The position numbers and the translations under genes are program-made. The notes below the pieces were generated by a model. It saw only the letters and a program-made list of their open reading frames with translations, was not told the origin of the DNA and did not search any database. DNA of 64,000 nucleotides from Butyricimonas paravirosa (lineage in GTDB: Bacteria; Bacteroidota; Bacteroidia; Bacteroidales; Marinifilaceae): the NCBI RefSeq assembly GCF_032878955.1, contig NZ_CP043839.1, positions 2,480,001-2,544,000 of the forward strand, in the 5' to 3' direction. Below, piece by piece: positions 9,029 through 16,544 of this stretch (its first letter is position 1; every line of letters begins with the position of its first letter).

Positions 9029-10564
9029 ATGTTAGTTAAAATTTTCGGGGGTGCAGTGTACGGAATCAATGCTTTGACCATCACAATCGAGGTCAATATT
9101 CTTTGGGGAGCGAAATTTATTATTGTCGGTTTACCCGATAATGCGGTAAAAGAAAGCCAGCAACGAATTGATTCCGCTCTCCGGGAAATCGGGTTAAAAA
9201 TTCCGGGTAAACGAGTAATCATCAACATGGCTCCCGCCGACGTGAAGAAAGAAGGATCGTCTTTCGACTTACCGCTAGCCATTGGAATCCTTGCGGCTAA
9301 TGACCAGTTACCTAATGCACAACTGGATAAATACCTGATCATGGGCGAGCTGTCATTAGATGGCAGCCTACAAGCGGTCAAAGGGGTACTTCCCATCGCC
9401 ATACACGCCAAAAAGGAAGGTTTTAAAGGTATTCTTCTGCCCTATCAGAATGCTAACGAGGCTGCAGTGGTTCAAGGCTTTGAAGTTTACGGTTTCCACC
9501 ATCTGAGTGAAGTGATCGCTTTTCTGAAACAGGAAAAAGACTTCTCTCCCATTTCCTTCGACCAGCAAGTCATGACAGCATTTCCCGATGATGACTTGCT
9601 TGATTTCAAAGACGTGAAGGGACAAGAAAACGTGAAACGTGCGATGGAAGTTGCCGCCGCAGGCGGGCATAACATGATCATGATCGGCTCCCCCGGTTCG
9701 GGGAAAACCATGCTAGCCCGAAGATTACCGACCATTCTCCCTCCCATGACCATCGAAGAGGCTCTGGAAACAACGAAAATCCACTCCGTCGCAGGGAAGA
9801 TTCAAAATAATCATTCCTTAATTACTTCACGTCCATTTCGTTCGCCGCATCATACCATATCTGATGTTGCACTTGTTGGCGGAGGATCTTGGCCTCAACC
9901 GGGGGAAATATCACTTGCTCACCATGGTATTTTATTTCTAGATGAACTCCCAGAGTTCCGCCGTGCAGTACTGGAAGTATTGAGACAACCACTTGAAGAT
10001 CGGAAGATTACCATCAGTCGTTCCAAGTTCAGCGTGGAATATCCGGCTAACATCATGCTGATTGCATCTATGAATCCTTGCCCGTGTGGGTACTATAATC
10101 ATCCCACGAAGGAATGTAATTGTCCGCCCGGAGCCGTTCAAAAGTATTTATCGAAAATATCCGGTCCTTTACTCGACCGGATTGACATACATATTGAAGT
10201 GATTCCCGTAGAGCTTGACAAGATCACAAATTCCTCGGACAGTGAACCAAGCTCTGTTGTTCGGGCTAGGGTGATCGCCGCCCGGGCTATCCAGACCCAA
10301 CGTTTTCAATCTTACCCGGGGATTTATTGTAATGCCCAGATGACCTCACCGCTACTAAAAAAGTATTGTCCGCTGGACGATAAATGTGTTGCACTACTAA
10401 AGATTGCCATGCAACGTTTCGGACTTTCCGCCCGAGCTTATGACCGGATCATCAAATTGTCCCGAACGATTGCCGACCTAGACCATAACGAGAAAATAAC
10501 CCCGCAATATATCGCCGAAGCCATACAATACCGAAGTCTCGACAAGGACGGATGGGGTGGATGA
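9029..10564 (+). CDS. comM: YifB/ComM family Mg-chelatase-like AAA+ ATPase
   Basis: 511 residues, full family length. The N-terminal Lon-protease-like (ChlI) domain, about 1-170, includes GLPDNAVKESQQRI. The Walker A loop GSPGSGKT is at 220-227, with LFLDELPEF as Walker B, and the C-terminal Mg-chelatase domain ends near ITPQYIAEAIQYRSLD. A Cys-rich insert, MNPCPCGYYNHPTKECNCPPG, is typical of the family. In Gammaproteobacteria ComM is a hexameric branch-migration helicase that helps integrate transformed DNA. Here the gene stands alone and is followed by a 23-bp perfect AT-rich hairpin. Confidence 0.9.
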   Translation: MLVKIFGGAVYGINALTITIEVNILWGAKFIIVGLPDNAVKESQQRIDSALREIGLKIPGKRVIINMAPADVKKEGSSFDLPLAIGILAANDQLPNAQLDKYLIMGELSLDGSLQAVKGVLPIAIHAKKEGFKGILLPYQNANEAAVVQGFEVYGFHHLSEVIAFLKQEKDFSPISFDQQVMTAFPDDDLLDFKDVKGQENVKRAMEVAAAGGHNMIMIGSPGSGKTMLARRLPTILPPMTIEEALETTKIHSVAGKIQNNHSLITSRPFRSPHHTISDVALVGGGSWPQPGEISLAHHGILFLDELPEFRRAVLEVLRQPLEDRKITISRSKFSVEYPANIMLIASMNPCPCGYYNHPTKECNCPPGAVQKYLSKISGPLLDRIDIHIEVIPVELDKITNSSDSEPSSVVRARVIAARAIQTQRFQSYPGIYCNAQMTSPLLKKYCPLDDKCVALLKIAMQRFGLSARAYDRIIKLSRTIADLDHNEKITPQYIAEAIQYRSLDKDGWGG

Positions 10565-10576
10565 GAGAACTAAAAA

Positions 10577-10634
10577 ATAAAAACTAAAAGATAAAAGTTA
10601 AGTGAGAATTCAACTTTTATCTTTTAGTTTTTAT
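10577..10634. terminator. perfect 23-bp AT-rich inverted repeat between convergent genes
   Basis: Arms 10577-10599 and 10612-10634 pair without a mismatch around a 12-nt loop. The arms are built from short AT words (AACTAAAAGATAAAAGTT), like the word-repeat spacers at 24451, 31803 and 37439. It probably acts as a bidirectional terminator for comM and ppa. Confidence 0.65.
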
Positions 10635-10648
10635 CTTTTACCTTACCG

Positions 10649-11320
10649 TTATACCCGGCTTAGTATATCTTCAAGTCCTTGGAAGTGATTTTTATAATCT
10701 TCGGCACTCCGGCGAATCACCTCGAAAGCCTCTTCCTTATTATAGACATGAGTGATTTCCGTGCGTCGTTCCTCACCGGGAAGATCCTTGTAGGTTAAAA
10801 AATAATGCCGTAACCTGTCAATCACCACGTGTGGTAATTCGGAAATGTCATTATAAATATTATACGTGGCATCATGTTTCAACACGGCAATAATCTTATC
10901 GTCCGCCTCGTTCTTATCCAACATCCGGAATCCCCCGATAGGACGAACTTCTGCGATAATATCCCCGTGAGAGATCGTTTTCTCGGTCAGGACACAAATA
11001 TCAAGCGGGTCTCCGTCCCCGTGAATATCCGTTCTCTCGGTCTGCGACATACAATACTCGGCAACTAAATCTCCGCAATAAGTCTGCGGTAAAAAACCAT
11101 ATAAAGCGGGAACCACGTTCGAATACTTCTGCGGACGATCTATTTTTATATACCCACTCACTTTATCCAACTCGTACTTCACCGTGTCCGTCGGTACCAT
11201 CTCTATGAATGCGGTAACCACGTTCGGCGCATCCGTCCCAATATCCAAACCATGCCACGGATGTGACTTGTACCTAAGTCCCATCAAACGGACAATAGGA
11301 TCATTAATTTTATTTCCCAT
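10649..11320 (-). CDS. ppa: inorganic pyrophosphatase (family I)
   Basis: 223 residues. The family I signature DGDPLDICVL starts at residue 102, with upstream KYELDK (48-53) and YGFLPQTYC supplying substrate-binding Lys/Tyr/Arg. It hydrolyses PPi to phosphate with Mg2+ in the cytoplasm. It is somewhat longer than the E. coli enzyme (about 175 residues) and has the extended form seen in many Bacteroidota. It is the last gene of the grpE-dnaJ-oxyR-gmhA-ppa series, 31 bases after gmhA. Confidence 0.93.
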   Translation of the reverse strand: MGNKINDPIVRLMGLRYKSHPWHGLDIGTDAPNVVTAFIEMVPTDTVKYELDKVSGYIKIDRPQKYSNVVPALYGFLPQTYCGDLVAEYCMSQTERTDIHGDGDPLDICVLTEKTISHGDIIAEVRPIGGFRMLDKNEADDKIIAVLKHDATYNIYNDISELPHVVIDRLRHYFLTYKDLPGEERRTEITHVYNKEEAFEVIRRSAEDYKNHFQGLEDILSRV

Positions 11321-11351
11321 AACTTATATTATTAAAAACATATACACCTCT

Positions 11352-11966
11352 TTATTGTTCCGAGAACAGATGTGCCTCGATTTGCTCAATCAGGATATGA
11401 ATCACCTTGATGTGAATCTCCTGAATCCGATCGGAATACCCGTTCCAAGGAACACAAATATTCACGTCACACATATTCTTCATTTTACCGCCATCCTTAC
11501 CGGTTAACCCGATCACCAACATACCCTTGCGGTGAGCCGCATCAACGGCTCTCACAATGTTCTCTGAATTACCGGAAGTACTGATTGCCAATAACACATC
11601 ACCAGCTTTCCCGTGTGCCTCCACGTAACGGGAGAACACGTACTCAAATCCGAAATCATTGGCCACGCAGGTCAAGTGAGTCGGATCGGAAATTGCCATT
11701 GCAGGTAGTGCGGGACGGTCTCCCCTGAAACGTCCGGTAAGTTCCTCGGCGAAATGCATGGCGTCACTCATGGAACCACCATTTCCACAACTTATGACCT
11801 TACCCCCGTTTTTCAATACCCGGGATAATATCTCTGCCGCCAATCCGACTTGTTTCAACTTCTCCTCGTCCTCCACGAAATCAGCTAACACCTGTTGCGC
11901 CTCCAAAAAACTTTTCTTGATATTATCCATATATTCGGGTATTACATTTATCTTATCTTTTTCCAT
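11352..11966 (-). CDS. gmhA: D-sedoheptulose-7-phosphate isomerase
   Basis: 204-residue SIS-domain protein. CGNGGSMSDAMHFAEEL at 60-76 and STSGNSENIV mark the sugar-phosphate pocket. It contains the GmhA hallmark E/H residues and the terminal QEIHIKVIHILIEQIE helix. It converts sedoheptulose-7-P to glycero-manno-heptose-7-P, the first step of ADP-heptose synthesis for lipopolysaccharide core. Its start codon overlaps the end of oxyR by 19 bases, so translation is probably coupled. SIS proteins such as DiaA are similar, but the residues fit GmhA better. Confidence 0.85.
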   Translation of the reverse strand: MEKDKINVIPEYMDNIKKSFLEAQQVLADFVEDEEKLKQVGLAAEILSRVLKNGGKVISCGNGGSMSDAMHFAEELTGRFRGDRPALPAMAISDPTHLTCVANDFGFEYVFSRYVEAHGKAGDVLLAISTSGNSENIVRAVDAAHRKGMLVIGLTGKDGGKMKNMCDVNICVPWNGYSDRIQEIHIKVIHILIEQIEAHLFSEQ

Positions 11967-12898
11967 TCAACGATTTTTCCCCTCTCTTTTTTCAACATTC
12001 CCGGGGGAACCACTTGTCGTATATCTTCACAAAGCAAATCAATCAACTTTTGTTTCGTGAAATGACGGGAATATATCACACTGACCTCCCGCAAAGGTTT
12101 GGACACCGTGAATGAACGAACTTGCTTTTTCTTTTCCTCCGTCATGTACAACGTGGCTAACTCAGGAATCAAGGTAAATCCCCCTTCCCGATCCACGATC
12201 TTCATCAAGGTCTCTAAAGAATTACTCTCAAAATCAAAAGGCAAATTCTTATGTTGCGTTCCTCGCATCTCACATAAATTCACTACTTGATCCCGGAAAC
12301 AATGCCCGTCTCCCAACATCCATAACTCAGGAGTTGCAATATCTTGTGTTTCTACGTCTTTCTTTTTCAAAAGTTCATGATCAGGGTGAGCGTAAATCAT
12401 CATCTCCTCGTAAAACACGGGCTGTTCTACAATCTTATCGTCATGATAAGGTGTCACGAACACCCCCACGTCCAACGTGTCATGTTTCAATCGTCGGATA
12501 ATCTCTTCCGAAATTAATTCTTCCACTTCCACCTGTACCCCGGGATAACGACGAATATAATCCCCGATAAATATCGGTAATAAATAAGGAGCCAGCGTGG
12601 GAATAATACCTATTTTCAGGGATCCCGCTACCTCCTGTTTCTCTTCATTAATAATCTCTTTTATTCTTTGAGTCGAGGCCAGCACTGTTCTTGCCTGCTC
12701 GATCAACTTGTAACCGATGTCGGTAGGAACAACCGGTTGCCGACTCCGATCGAAAATGATTACACCTAGATCATCTTCCAGCTTTTTAATTTGCATACTC
12801 AGTGTCGGCTGTGTCACGAAACACTTGTCGGCGGCTGTTGCAAAATGCCGGAATTCATCGACCGCAACAACATATTCTAATTGTGTCAGTGTAATCAT
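11948..12898 (-). CDS. oxyR: OxyR, peroxide-sensing LysR-type regulator
   Basis: 316 residues: winged HTH at about 1-60 (LTQLEYVVAV ... PTLSMQIKKLEDDLG), linker helix, and a periplasmic-binding-like effector domain from about residue 92. The redox pair is visible as C200 and C209 in GHCFRDQVVNLC, which matches the C199/C208 pair of E. coli OxyR. The expected regulon is catalase, Ahp and Dps genes, none of which are nearby. It lies 12 bases after dnaJ and overlaps gmhA, so it seems to be read from the grpE promoter together with chaperones. Confidence 0.92.
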   Translation of the reverse strand: MITLTQLEYVVAVDEFRHFATAADKCFVTQPTLSMQIKKLEDDLGVIIFDRSRQPVVPTDIGYKLIEQARTVLASTQRIKEIINEEKQEVAGSLKIGIIPTLAPYLLPIFIGDYIRRYPGVQVEVEELISEEIIRRLKHDTLDVGVFVTPYHDDKIVEQPVFYEEMMIYAHPDHELLKKKDVETQDIATPELWMLGDGHCFRDQVVNLCEMRGTQHKNLPFDFESNSLETLMKIVDREGGFTLIPELATLYMTEEKKKQVRSFTVSKPLREVSVIYSRHFTKQKLIDLLCEDIRQVVPPGMLKKERGKIVEWKKIR

Positions 12899-12910
12899 AT
12901 ATTATTATTT

Positions 12911-14059
12911 CTAATCAAAAAAATCTTTCATCTTGGAAAAGATACTTTTCTTGTCACCACTTCCCGGCTTAAAGCCTTCTGCCTCTTTCATCTTTTCCAC
13001 GAGTTTTTTCTCGTCCTTCGACAAGTTCTTAGGAATCCACACGTTCACCTTTGCCAACAAATCCCCTTTACCGTAACCGTTCACATCAGGCAATCCTTTT
13101 CCTCGCAAACGCAATATTTTACCCGGCTGGGTACCTGCCTCAATCTTCACTTTCACTTTCCCTTCGATGGTCGGAATCTCAACCGTTTCCCCTAACACGG
13201 CTTCCGGATACCCGATAAACACGTTGTATAATAAATCATTCCCATCTCTTACCAACTCCGGATGCTCTTCTTCTTCTATCAACACGATCAAGTCACCGTT
13301 CACGCCACCACGACGAGCTGCGTTTCCTTTACCACTCAAAGACAATTGCATCCCTTCACCCACTCCTGCCGGAATATTGATAGAAATCACCTCTTCCGAC
13401 ATCAACACGCCCTCTCCATTACAGAAAGTACATTTTTCATTGATAATCTTTCCTTCGCCCTCGCAAGTCGGACACGTGGAAGTGGTTTGCATCGCTCCCA
13501 ATATCGTATTTTGTACCCGGGTCACTTGTCCCGATCCTTTACAGGTCGAACAAGTGGAATAGGATTTTCCATCCTTTGCTCCCGTTCCATTACAATGCTG
13601 ACAAGCCACGTATTTCTTTACCTTGATTTTCTTCTCAATTCCGGTAGCAATTTCCTGAAGGTTCATTTTCACCTTCACTCTCAAGTTCGTTCCCCGGTTT
13701 ACCCGGCGGGCACTACGGCCACCACCAAAACCTCCGAAACCACTAAAGCCACCGAAACTTCCGAAAATATCCCCGAATTGAGAGAAAATATCATCCATAC
13801 TCATGCCGCCACCAAAACCTCCTTGTCCGGCTCCACCTACTCCGGCGTGACCGAACTGATCATAACGACGTCTCTTTTCTTCGTTACTCAGCACATCGTA
13901 TGCTTCGGCGGCTTCTTTAAATTTCTCCTCGGCCTCCTTGTCCCCCGGGTTCTTATCCGGGTGATACTTTAAAGCCAGTTTTCGATATGCTTTCTTGATC
14001 TCAGTGGCATCAGCACTTTTAGATACCCCCAACACCTCATAATAATCTCTCTTTTCCAT
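12911..14059 (-). CDS. dnaJ: chaperone DnaJ
   Basis: Class I (type A) J protein of 382 residues from MEKRDYYEVLG; an in-frame ATG two codons upstream is also possible. Order: J domain with YHPDKNPGD, a Gly/Phe-rich linker (GGFGGGMSMDDIFSQFG), four CxxCxGxG zinc-finger repeats (CQHCNGTG, CSTCKGSG, CPTCEGEG, CTFCNGEG), then the substrate-binding and dimerisation C-terminal domains. It stimulates DnaK ATPase and holds unfolded proteins. grpE is 12-17 bases upstream; dnaK is not in the window. Confidence 0.97.
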   Translation of the reverse strand: MEKRDYYEVLGVSKSADATEIKKAYRKLALKYHPDKNPGDKEAEEKFKEAAEAYDVLSNEEKRRRYDQFGHAGVGGAGQGGFGGGMSMDDIFSQFGDIFGSFGGFSGFGGFGGGRSARRVNRGTNLRVKVKMNLQEIATGIEKKIKVKKYVACQHCNGTGAKDGKSYSTCSTCKGSGQVTRVQNTILGAMQTTSTCPTCEGEGKIINEKCTFCNGEGVLMSEEVISINIPAGVGEGMQLSLSGKGNAARRGGVNGDLIVLIEEEEHPELVRDGNDLLYNVFIGYPEAVLGETVEIPTIEGKVKVKIEAGTQPGKILRLRGKGLPDVNGYGKGDLLAKVNVWIPKNLSKDEKKLVEKMKEAEGFKPGSGDKKSIFSKMKDFFD

Positions 14060-14076
14060 TACCACGCAACTATATT

Positions 14077-14670
14077 TTATTCACCAACAACCACTTTCGC
14101 AAAACGCATCACCTTGTCATTCAAGTAATATCCCTTCTCGATACAATCCAACACTTTACCCTTTAACTCCGGAGTCGGAGCCGGAATTGTCGTTACCGCC
14201 TCGTGAATATCCGTGTTAAAATCAGCATTTTCAGTCTCGATTTCTTTCACGCCATTCTGTGTCAGAAAAGACTTAAAATTAGCATAGATCAAATCCACTC
14301 CTTCTTTTAGAGCTGCCACATCCTTCGCCGTACTCATACTCTTCAAGGCTCGTTCGAAGTTATCCACCACGGGTAAAATATTACTTAACAATTGTTCCCC
14401 GGCACTCTTGGTTAACTCCATTTTTTCCTTCAAGGTACGTTTCCGGTAATTATCGAACTCCGCGGACAAACGTAAGTATTTATCATTCATCTCGATCAGT
14501 TTCTGTCCCAACTCTTCCAATTGCTTATCCTCTTTTCGGCAAGACTTGTCTTCTTTCTTTTTGTGAACTTCTCCCTGATGTTTTTCTGAATTCACTTCTT
14601 CCTTTTCCGTATCGTTCGTCTGTGACTCTTCAAACTCGTTCTCCTGAGTCGATCTCTTCTCTTCTGCCAT
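14077..14670 (-). CDS. grpE: nucleotide exchange factor GrpE
   Basis: Start set at MAEEKRSTQE; the longer frame begins in the 5' leader. About 197 residues: a low-complexity acidic N-terminus (about 60 residues, with KKKEDKSCRKED), a long coiled coil (LIEMNDKYLRLSAEFDNYRKR), and a C-terminal beta wing (VLDCIEKGYYLNDKVMRFAKV). It releases ADP from DnaK. It is the first gene of the chaperone/oxyR cluster with a strong promoter at 14796-14827. Confidence 0.95.
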   Translation of the reverse strand: MAEEKRSTQENEFEESQTNDTEKEEVNSEKHQGEVHKKKEDKSCRKEDKQLEELGQKLIEMNDKYLRLSAEFDNYRKRTLKEKMELTKSAGEQLLSNILPVVDNFERALKSMSTAKDVAALKEGVDLIYANFKSFLTQNGVKEIETENADFNTDIHEAVTTIPAPTPELKGKVLDCIEKGYYLNDKVMRFAKVVVGE

Positions 14671-14748
14671 ATCGTATATAATTTTTTTTATGAATAAACA
14701 TTTTAAGCTACTCTTTCTAAGCAAAATCCCTGCCAACCGTCAATATGC

Positions 14749-14779
14749 CACATTGACAAGCATTACAAGTGCCAATGTG
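14749..14779 (-). promoter_or_regulatory. hairpin in the grpE 5' leader
   Basis: CACATTG (14749-14755) pairs with CAATGTG (14773-14779), with further partial pairing inside. The hairpin lies in the untranslated leader between the promoter and the grpE start. No CIRCE (HrcA) operator is seen. It could be a leader structure that tunes chaperone expression; function is inferred only from position. Confidence 0.4.
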
Positions 14780-14795
14780 ACACAAATAGCTGCCA

Positions 14796-14827
14796 CAAAG
14801 ATAGTAAAAGATATTCTTCCGATTCAA
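14796..14827 (-). promoter_or_regulatory. promoter of the grpE-dnaJ-oxyR-gmhA-ppa cluster
   Basis: Minus strand: -33 TTG (14825-14827), 21-base spacer, -7 box TATCTTTG (14796-14803). Both boxes match the Bacteroidota primary-sigma pattern. The predicted leader is about 120 nt. Confidence 0.75.
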
Positions 14828-14847
14828 CTTTTCAGTACTTAATGGGA

Positions 14848-15543
14848 TTAAAGCATCCCATTATCCGCAAAACTATAATACCGATTAGGGCAAACGACAA
14901 TGTGATCCAGCAACGTGATGTCTAATACACGCCCAGCCTCCTGTACTTTCTTTGTCAAAGTAATATCATGGGAACTCGGACGATCATTACCGCTAGGATG
15001 ATTATGAGCTATCACGATGGAACAAGCTTTTGATTCCAGCACCTTCCGGAATATCATACGAATATCAATGATCGTACTCTCTATGCCTCCTGAAAACAAA
15101 CGATCGCATGACTTAATTCGGCAAGCGCTTGATAAGGTTACGACCCAAAATTCTTCATGATCCAGATCACCGATTAACGGCTGAAGATAATCGTACAAAT
15201 CCCTGCTGGTTGTCAACGCCGGTTCCTCCCTTGCCGTCGACAATGCCCGGCGGCGCCCCAATTCCATGGCAGCAATAATCGAGGCTGCTTTCGCCATCCC
15301 AACTCCTTTATAGCGATTCATAAAATCCGATACAGAAAGACGAGCCAGCGTATTCAAATCATTACTGGCATCCGTCAAAATCCGACGAGACAAATCCAAG
15401 GCTGATTCCCCTCCACTCCCCGAACGGATTAAGATTGCGAGCAACTCGTTTGTCGAAAGCGCAGTAACACCTTTCAACAACATCTTTTCCCGGGGCTTAT
15501 CGTCTTCCGCCCACGAGGAAATCGGGATATAATTTCCAGTCAT
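14848..15543 (-). CDS. radC: RadC / JAB-domain DNA repair-like protein
   Basis: Start chosen at MTGNYIPISSW; the upstream frame is unlike the family. 231 residues: helix-hairpin-helix-like N-terminus (RYKGVGMAKAASI) then the MPN/JAB metalloprotease-like domain with HNHPSGN (H180, H182) and SSHD (D193), the zinc ligands of the JAMM motif. The in vivo role of RadC is unsettled; the old repair claim was withdrawn for E. coli. Single gene downstream of rpsT, from which it is separated by two terminator-like hairpins. Confidence 0.9.
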   Translation of the reverse strand: MTGNYIPISSWAEDDKPREKMLLKGVTALSTNELLAILIRSGSGGESALDLSRRILTDASNDLNTLARLSVSDFMNRYKGVGMAKAASIIAAMELGRRRALSTAREEPALTTSRDLYDYLQPLIGDLDHEEFWVVTLSSACRIKSCDRLFSGGIESTIIDIRMIFRKVLESKACSIVIAHNHPSGNDRPSSHDITLTKKVQEAGRVLDITLLDHIVVCPNRYYSFADNGML

Positions 15544-15587
15544 AACTTTTTCTTTATAACTGGCAATGTAGCTATTTTTTTGCAATA

Positions 15588-15617
15588 AAAAAATCTCGAG
15601 AAGTAATTTCTCAAGAT
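15588..15617 (-). terminator. second terminator-like hairpin upstream of radC
   Basis: A 10-bp stem (15593-15602 with 15608-15617, one G:T pair) is followed on the minus strand by a run of seven T. It lies after the rpsT terminator and 50 bases before radC, so it may be a backup terminator or an attenuator of radC. Confidence 0.6.
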
Positions 15618-15638
15618 CAACCGACACATAGAAATAAA

Positions 15639-15663
15639 GGTAACAAACAAACTGTTTGTTACC
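15639..15663 (-). terminator. rpsT terminator
   Basis: Perfect 11-bp stem GGTAACAAACA/TGTTTGTTACC with a 3-nt loop, 23 bases after the rpsT stop, followed on the minus strand by a T-rich TTTATTTC. Confidence 0.75.
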
Positions 15664-15685
15664 TCAATATCTTAAGATAGTAAAA

Positions 15686-15937
15686 TTACAGTTTATTCAC
15701 ATGTAAAGCCAAGCTAGACTTCAAGTTAGCTGCTTTGTTCTTGTGGATAATATGTTTTTTTGCTAATTTATCCAACATAGCCGACACTTTCGGCAACAAG
15801 TCTGCTGCAGTCTCCTTTTCGGTCATTGCACGTAGCTTTCTAACGGCATTTCTAGCAGTCTTTGCGTAATAACGATTGTGTAATCTTCTTTTTTCAGTCT
15901 GCCTTATTCTTTTTTCTGATGATTGATGATTTGCCAT
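15686..15937 (-). CDS. rpsT: 30S ribosomal protein S20
   Basis: 83 residues, very basic, starting MANHQSSEKRIRQTEKRR and ending in the S20 helix KNKAANLKSSLALHVNKL. A three-helix 16S rRNA binder. It lies 28 bases after the last tRNA-Glu gene on the same strand, so it may share the tRNA promoter. Confidence 0.95.
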   Translation of the reverse strand: MANHQSSEKRIRQTEKRRLHNRYYAKTARNAVRKLRAMTEKETAADLLPKVSAMLDKLAKKHIIHKNKAANLKSSLALHVNKL

Positions 15938-15965
15938 CTCTACAAATTAATTTAATTCAACTTTG

Positions 15966-16037
15966 TAGTCCGTACGAGAATCGAACTCGTGTTACAAGAA
16001 TGAAAATCTTGCGTCCTAACCCCTAGACGAACGGACC
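15966..16037 (-). tRNA. tRNA-Glu (TTC), copy 1
   Basis: 72-nt cloverleaf without encoded CCA. Acceptor GGTCCGT pairs with ACGGACT; anticodon arm CAAGA-TTTTCAT-TCTTG gives anticodon TTC; T-arm ACGAG-TTCGATT-CTCGT. Confidence 0.95.
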
Positions 16038-16059
16038 ATAAAACCCACTAAAATCTCGG

Positions 16060-16131
16060 TAGTCCGTACGAGAATCGAACTCGTGTTACAAGAATGAAAA
16101 TCTTGCGTCCTAACCCCTAGACGAACGGACC
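16060..16131 (-). tRNA. tRNA-Glu (TTC), copy 2
   Basis: Identical in sequence to copy 1 over the whole tRNA, 22 bases away. The tandem arrangement suggests recent duplication or gene conversion. Confidence 0.95.
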
Positions 16132-16160
16132 ATCGTTAAATATTTTGCTTTTTGCCCTAG

Positions 16161-16232
16161 TAGTCCGTACGGGAATCGAACCCGTGTTACAAGAATGAGA
16201 ATCTTGCGTCCTAGCCCCTAGACGAACGGACC
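16161..16232 (-). tRNA. tRNA-Glu (CTC)
   Basis: Same fold as the two TTC copies, but the anticodon loop reads TTCTCAT (anticodon CTC). The T-arm carries a compensated change (ACGGG/CCCGT), and the D-arm differs by one base. It is the first gene after the tRNA promoter. Confidence 0.93.
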
Positions 16233-16252
16233 ATCTTTTGCTTTAGCGGTTG

Positions 16253-16282
16253 CAAATATACGGCAAATTTCATTCCTACCAA
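16253..16282 (-). promoter_or_regulatory. promoter of the tRNA-Glu cluster
   Basis: Minus strand: -33 TTG (16280-16282), 19-base spacer, -7 box TATATTTG (16253-16260), about 20 bases before the first tRNA. It probably also feeds rpsT. Confidence 0.75.
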
Positions 16283-16466
16283 AGAAAACGTGTGTTTTTT
16301 TTCACATTACTGATTATTTAACTACAAATACGTCTTCAAAGCATTGAAAATTAACAACATGAAAAAACGATACTATATTAACAAAATAACCACCCATTCC
16401 CCCATACAGGCAAACACACGTAGCATAAAACCCCAAAAAACATACATTACAATGAAATTAATTCCC

Positions 16467-16474
16467 TACCTTTG
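16467..16474 (+). promoter_or_regulatory. -7 box upstream of rsmI (TACCTTTG)
   Basis: Exact TAnnTTTG match, 70 bases before the rsmI ATG. The -33 region has only a TTA. Transcription from here would include the heptamer repeat in the leader. Confidence 0.5.
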
Positions 16475-16504
16475 CCTGCATAAACCGTTGAAAATAGAAA
16501 TTCA

Positions 16505-16539
16505 TTTTCAATTTTCAATTTTCAATTTTCAATTTTCAA
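16505..16539 (+). repeat. five tandem copies of TTTTCAA just upstream of rsmI
   Basis: Five exact 7-base units end five bases before the rsmI start codon. An inverted partner (TTGAAAAT, 16488-16495) lies just upstream. Copy number is prone to slippage and would change leader length and ribosome access. Confidence 0.85.
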
Positions 16540-16544
16540 TCATT

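Larger units (their letters stand above)
16233..16544. other. 312-base spacer between divergent tRNA cluster and rsmI
   Basis: It holds the tRNA promoter, an rsmI promoter box (16467-16474) and a tandem heptamer repeat (16505-16539). The open frame running from 16344 into rsmI has no family support before residue 68 and is treated as non-coding. Confidence 0.6.

Noticed and set aside
14671..14847. CIRCE/HrcA operator before grpE
   Set aside because: The TTAGCACTC-N9-GAGTGCTAA pattern is not present; the inverted repeat there (CACATTG/CAATGTG) is different.
16344..16544. N-terminal extension of rsmI
   Set aside because: The added 67 codons include the heptamer repeat and a promoter box and do not look like the methyltransferase family, which starts at MAKLYLIPTP.
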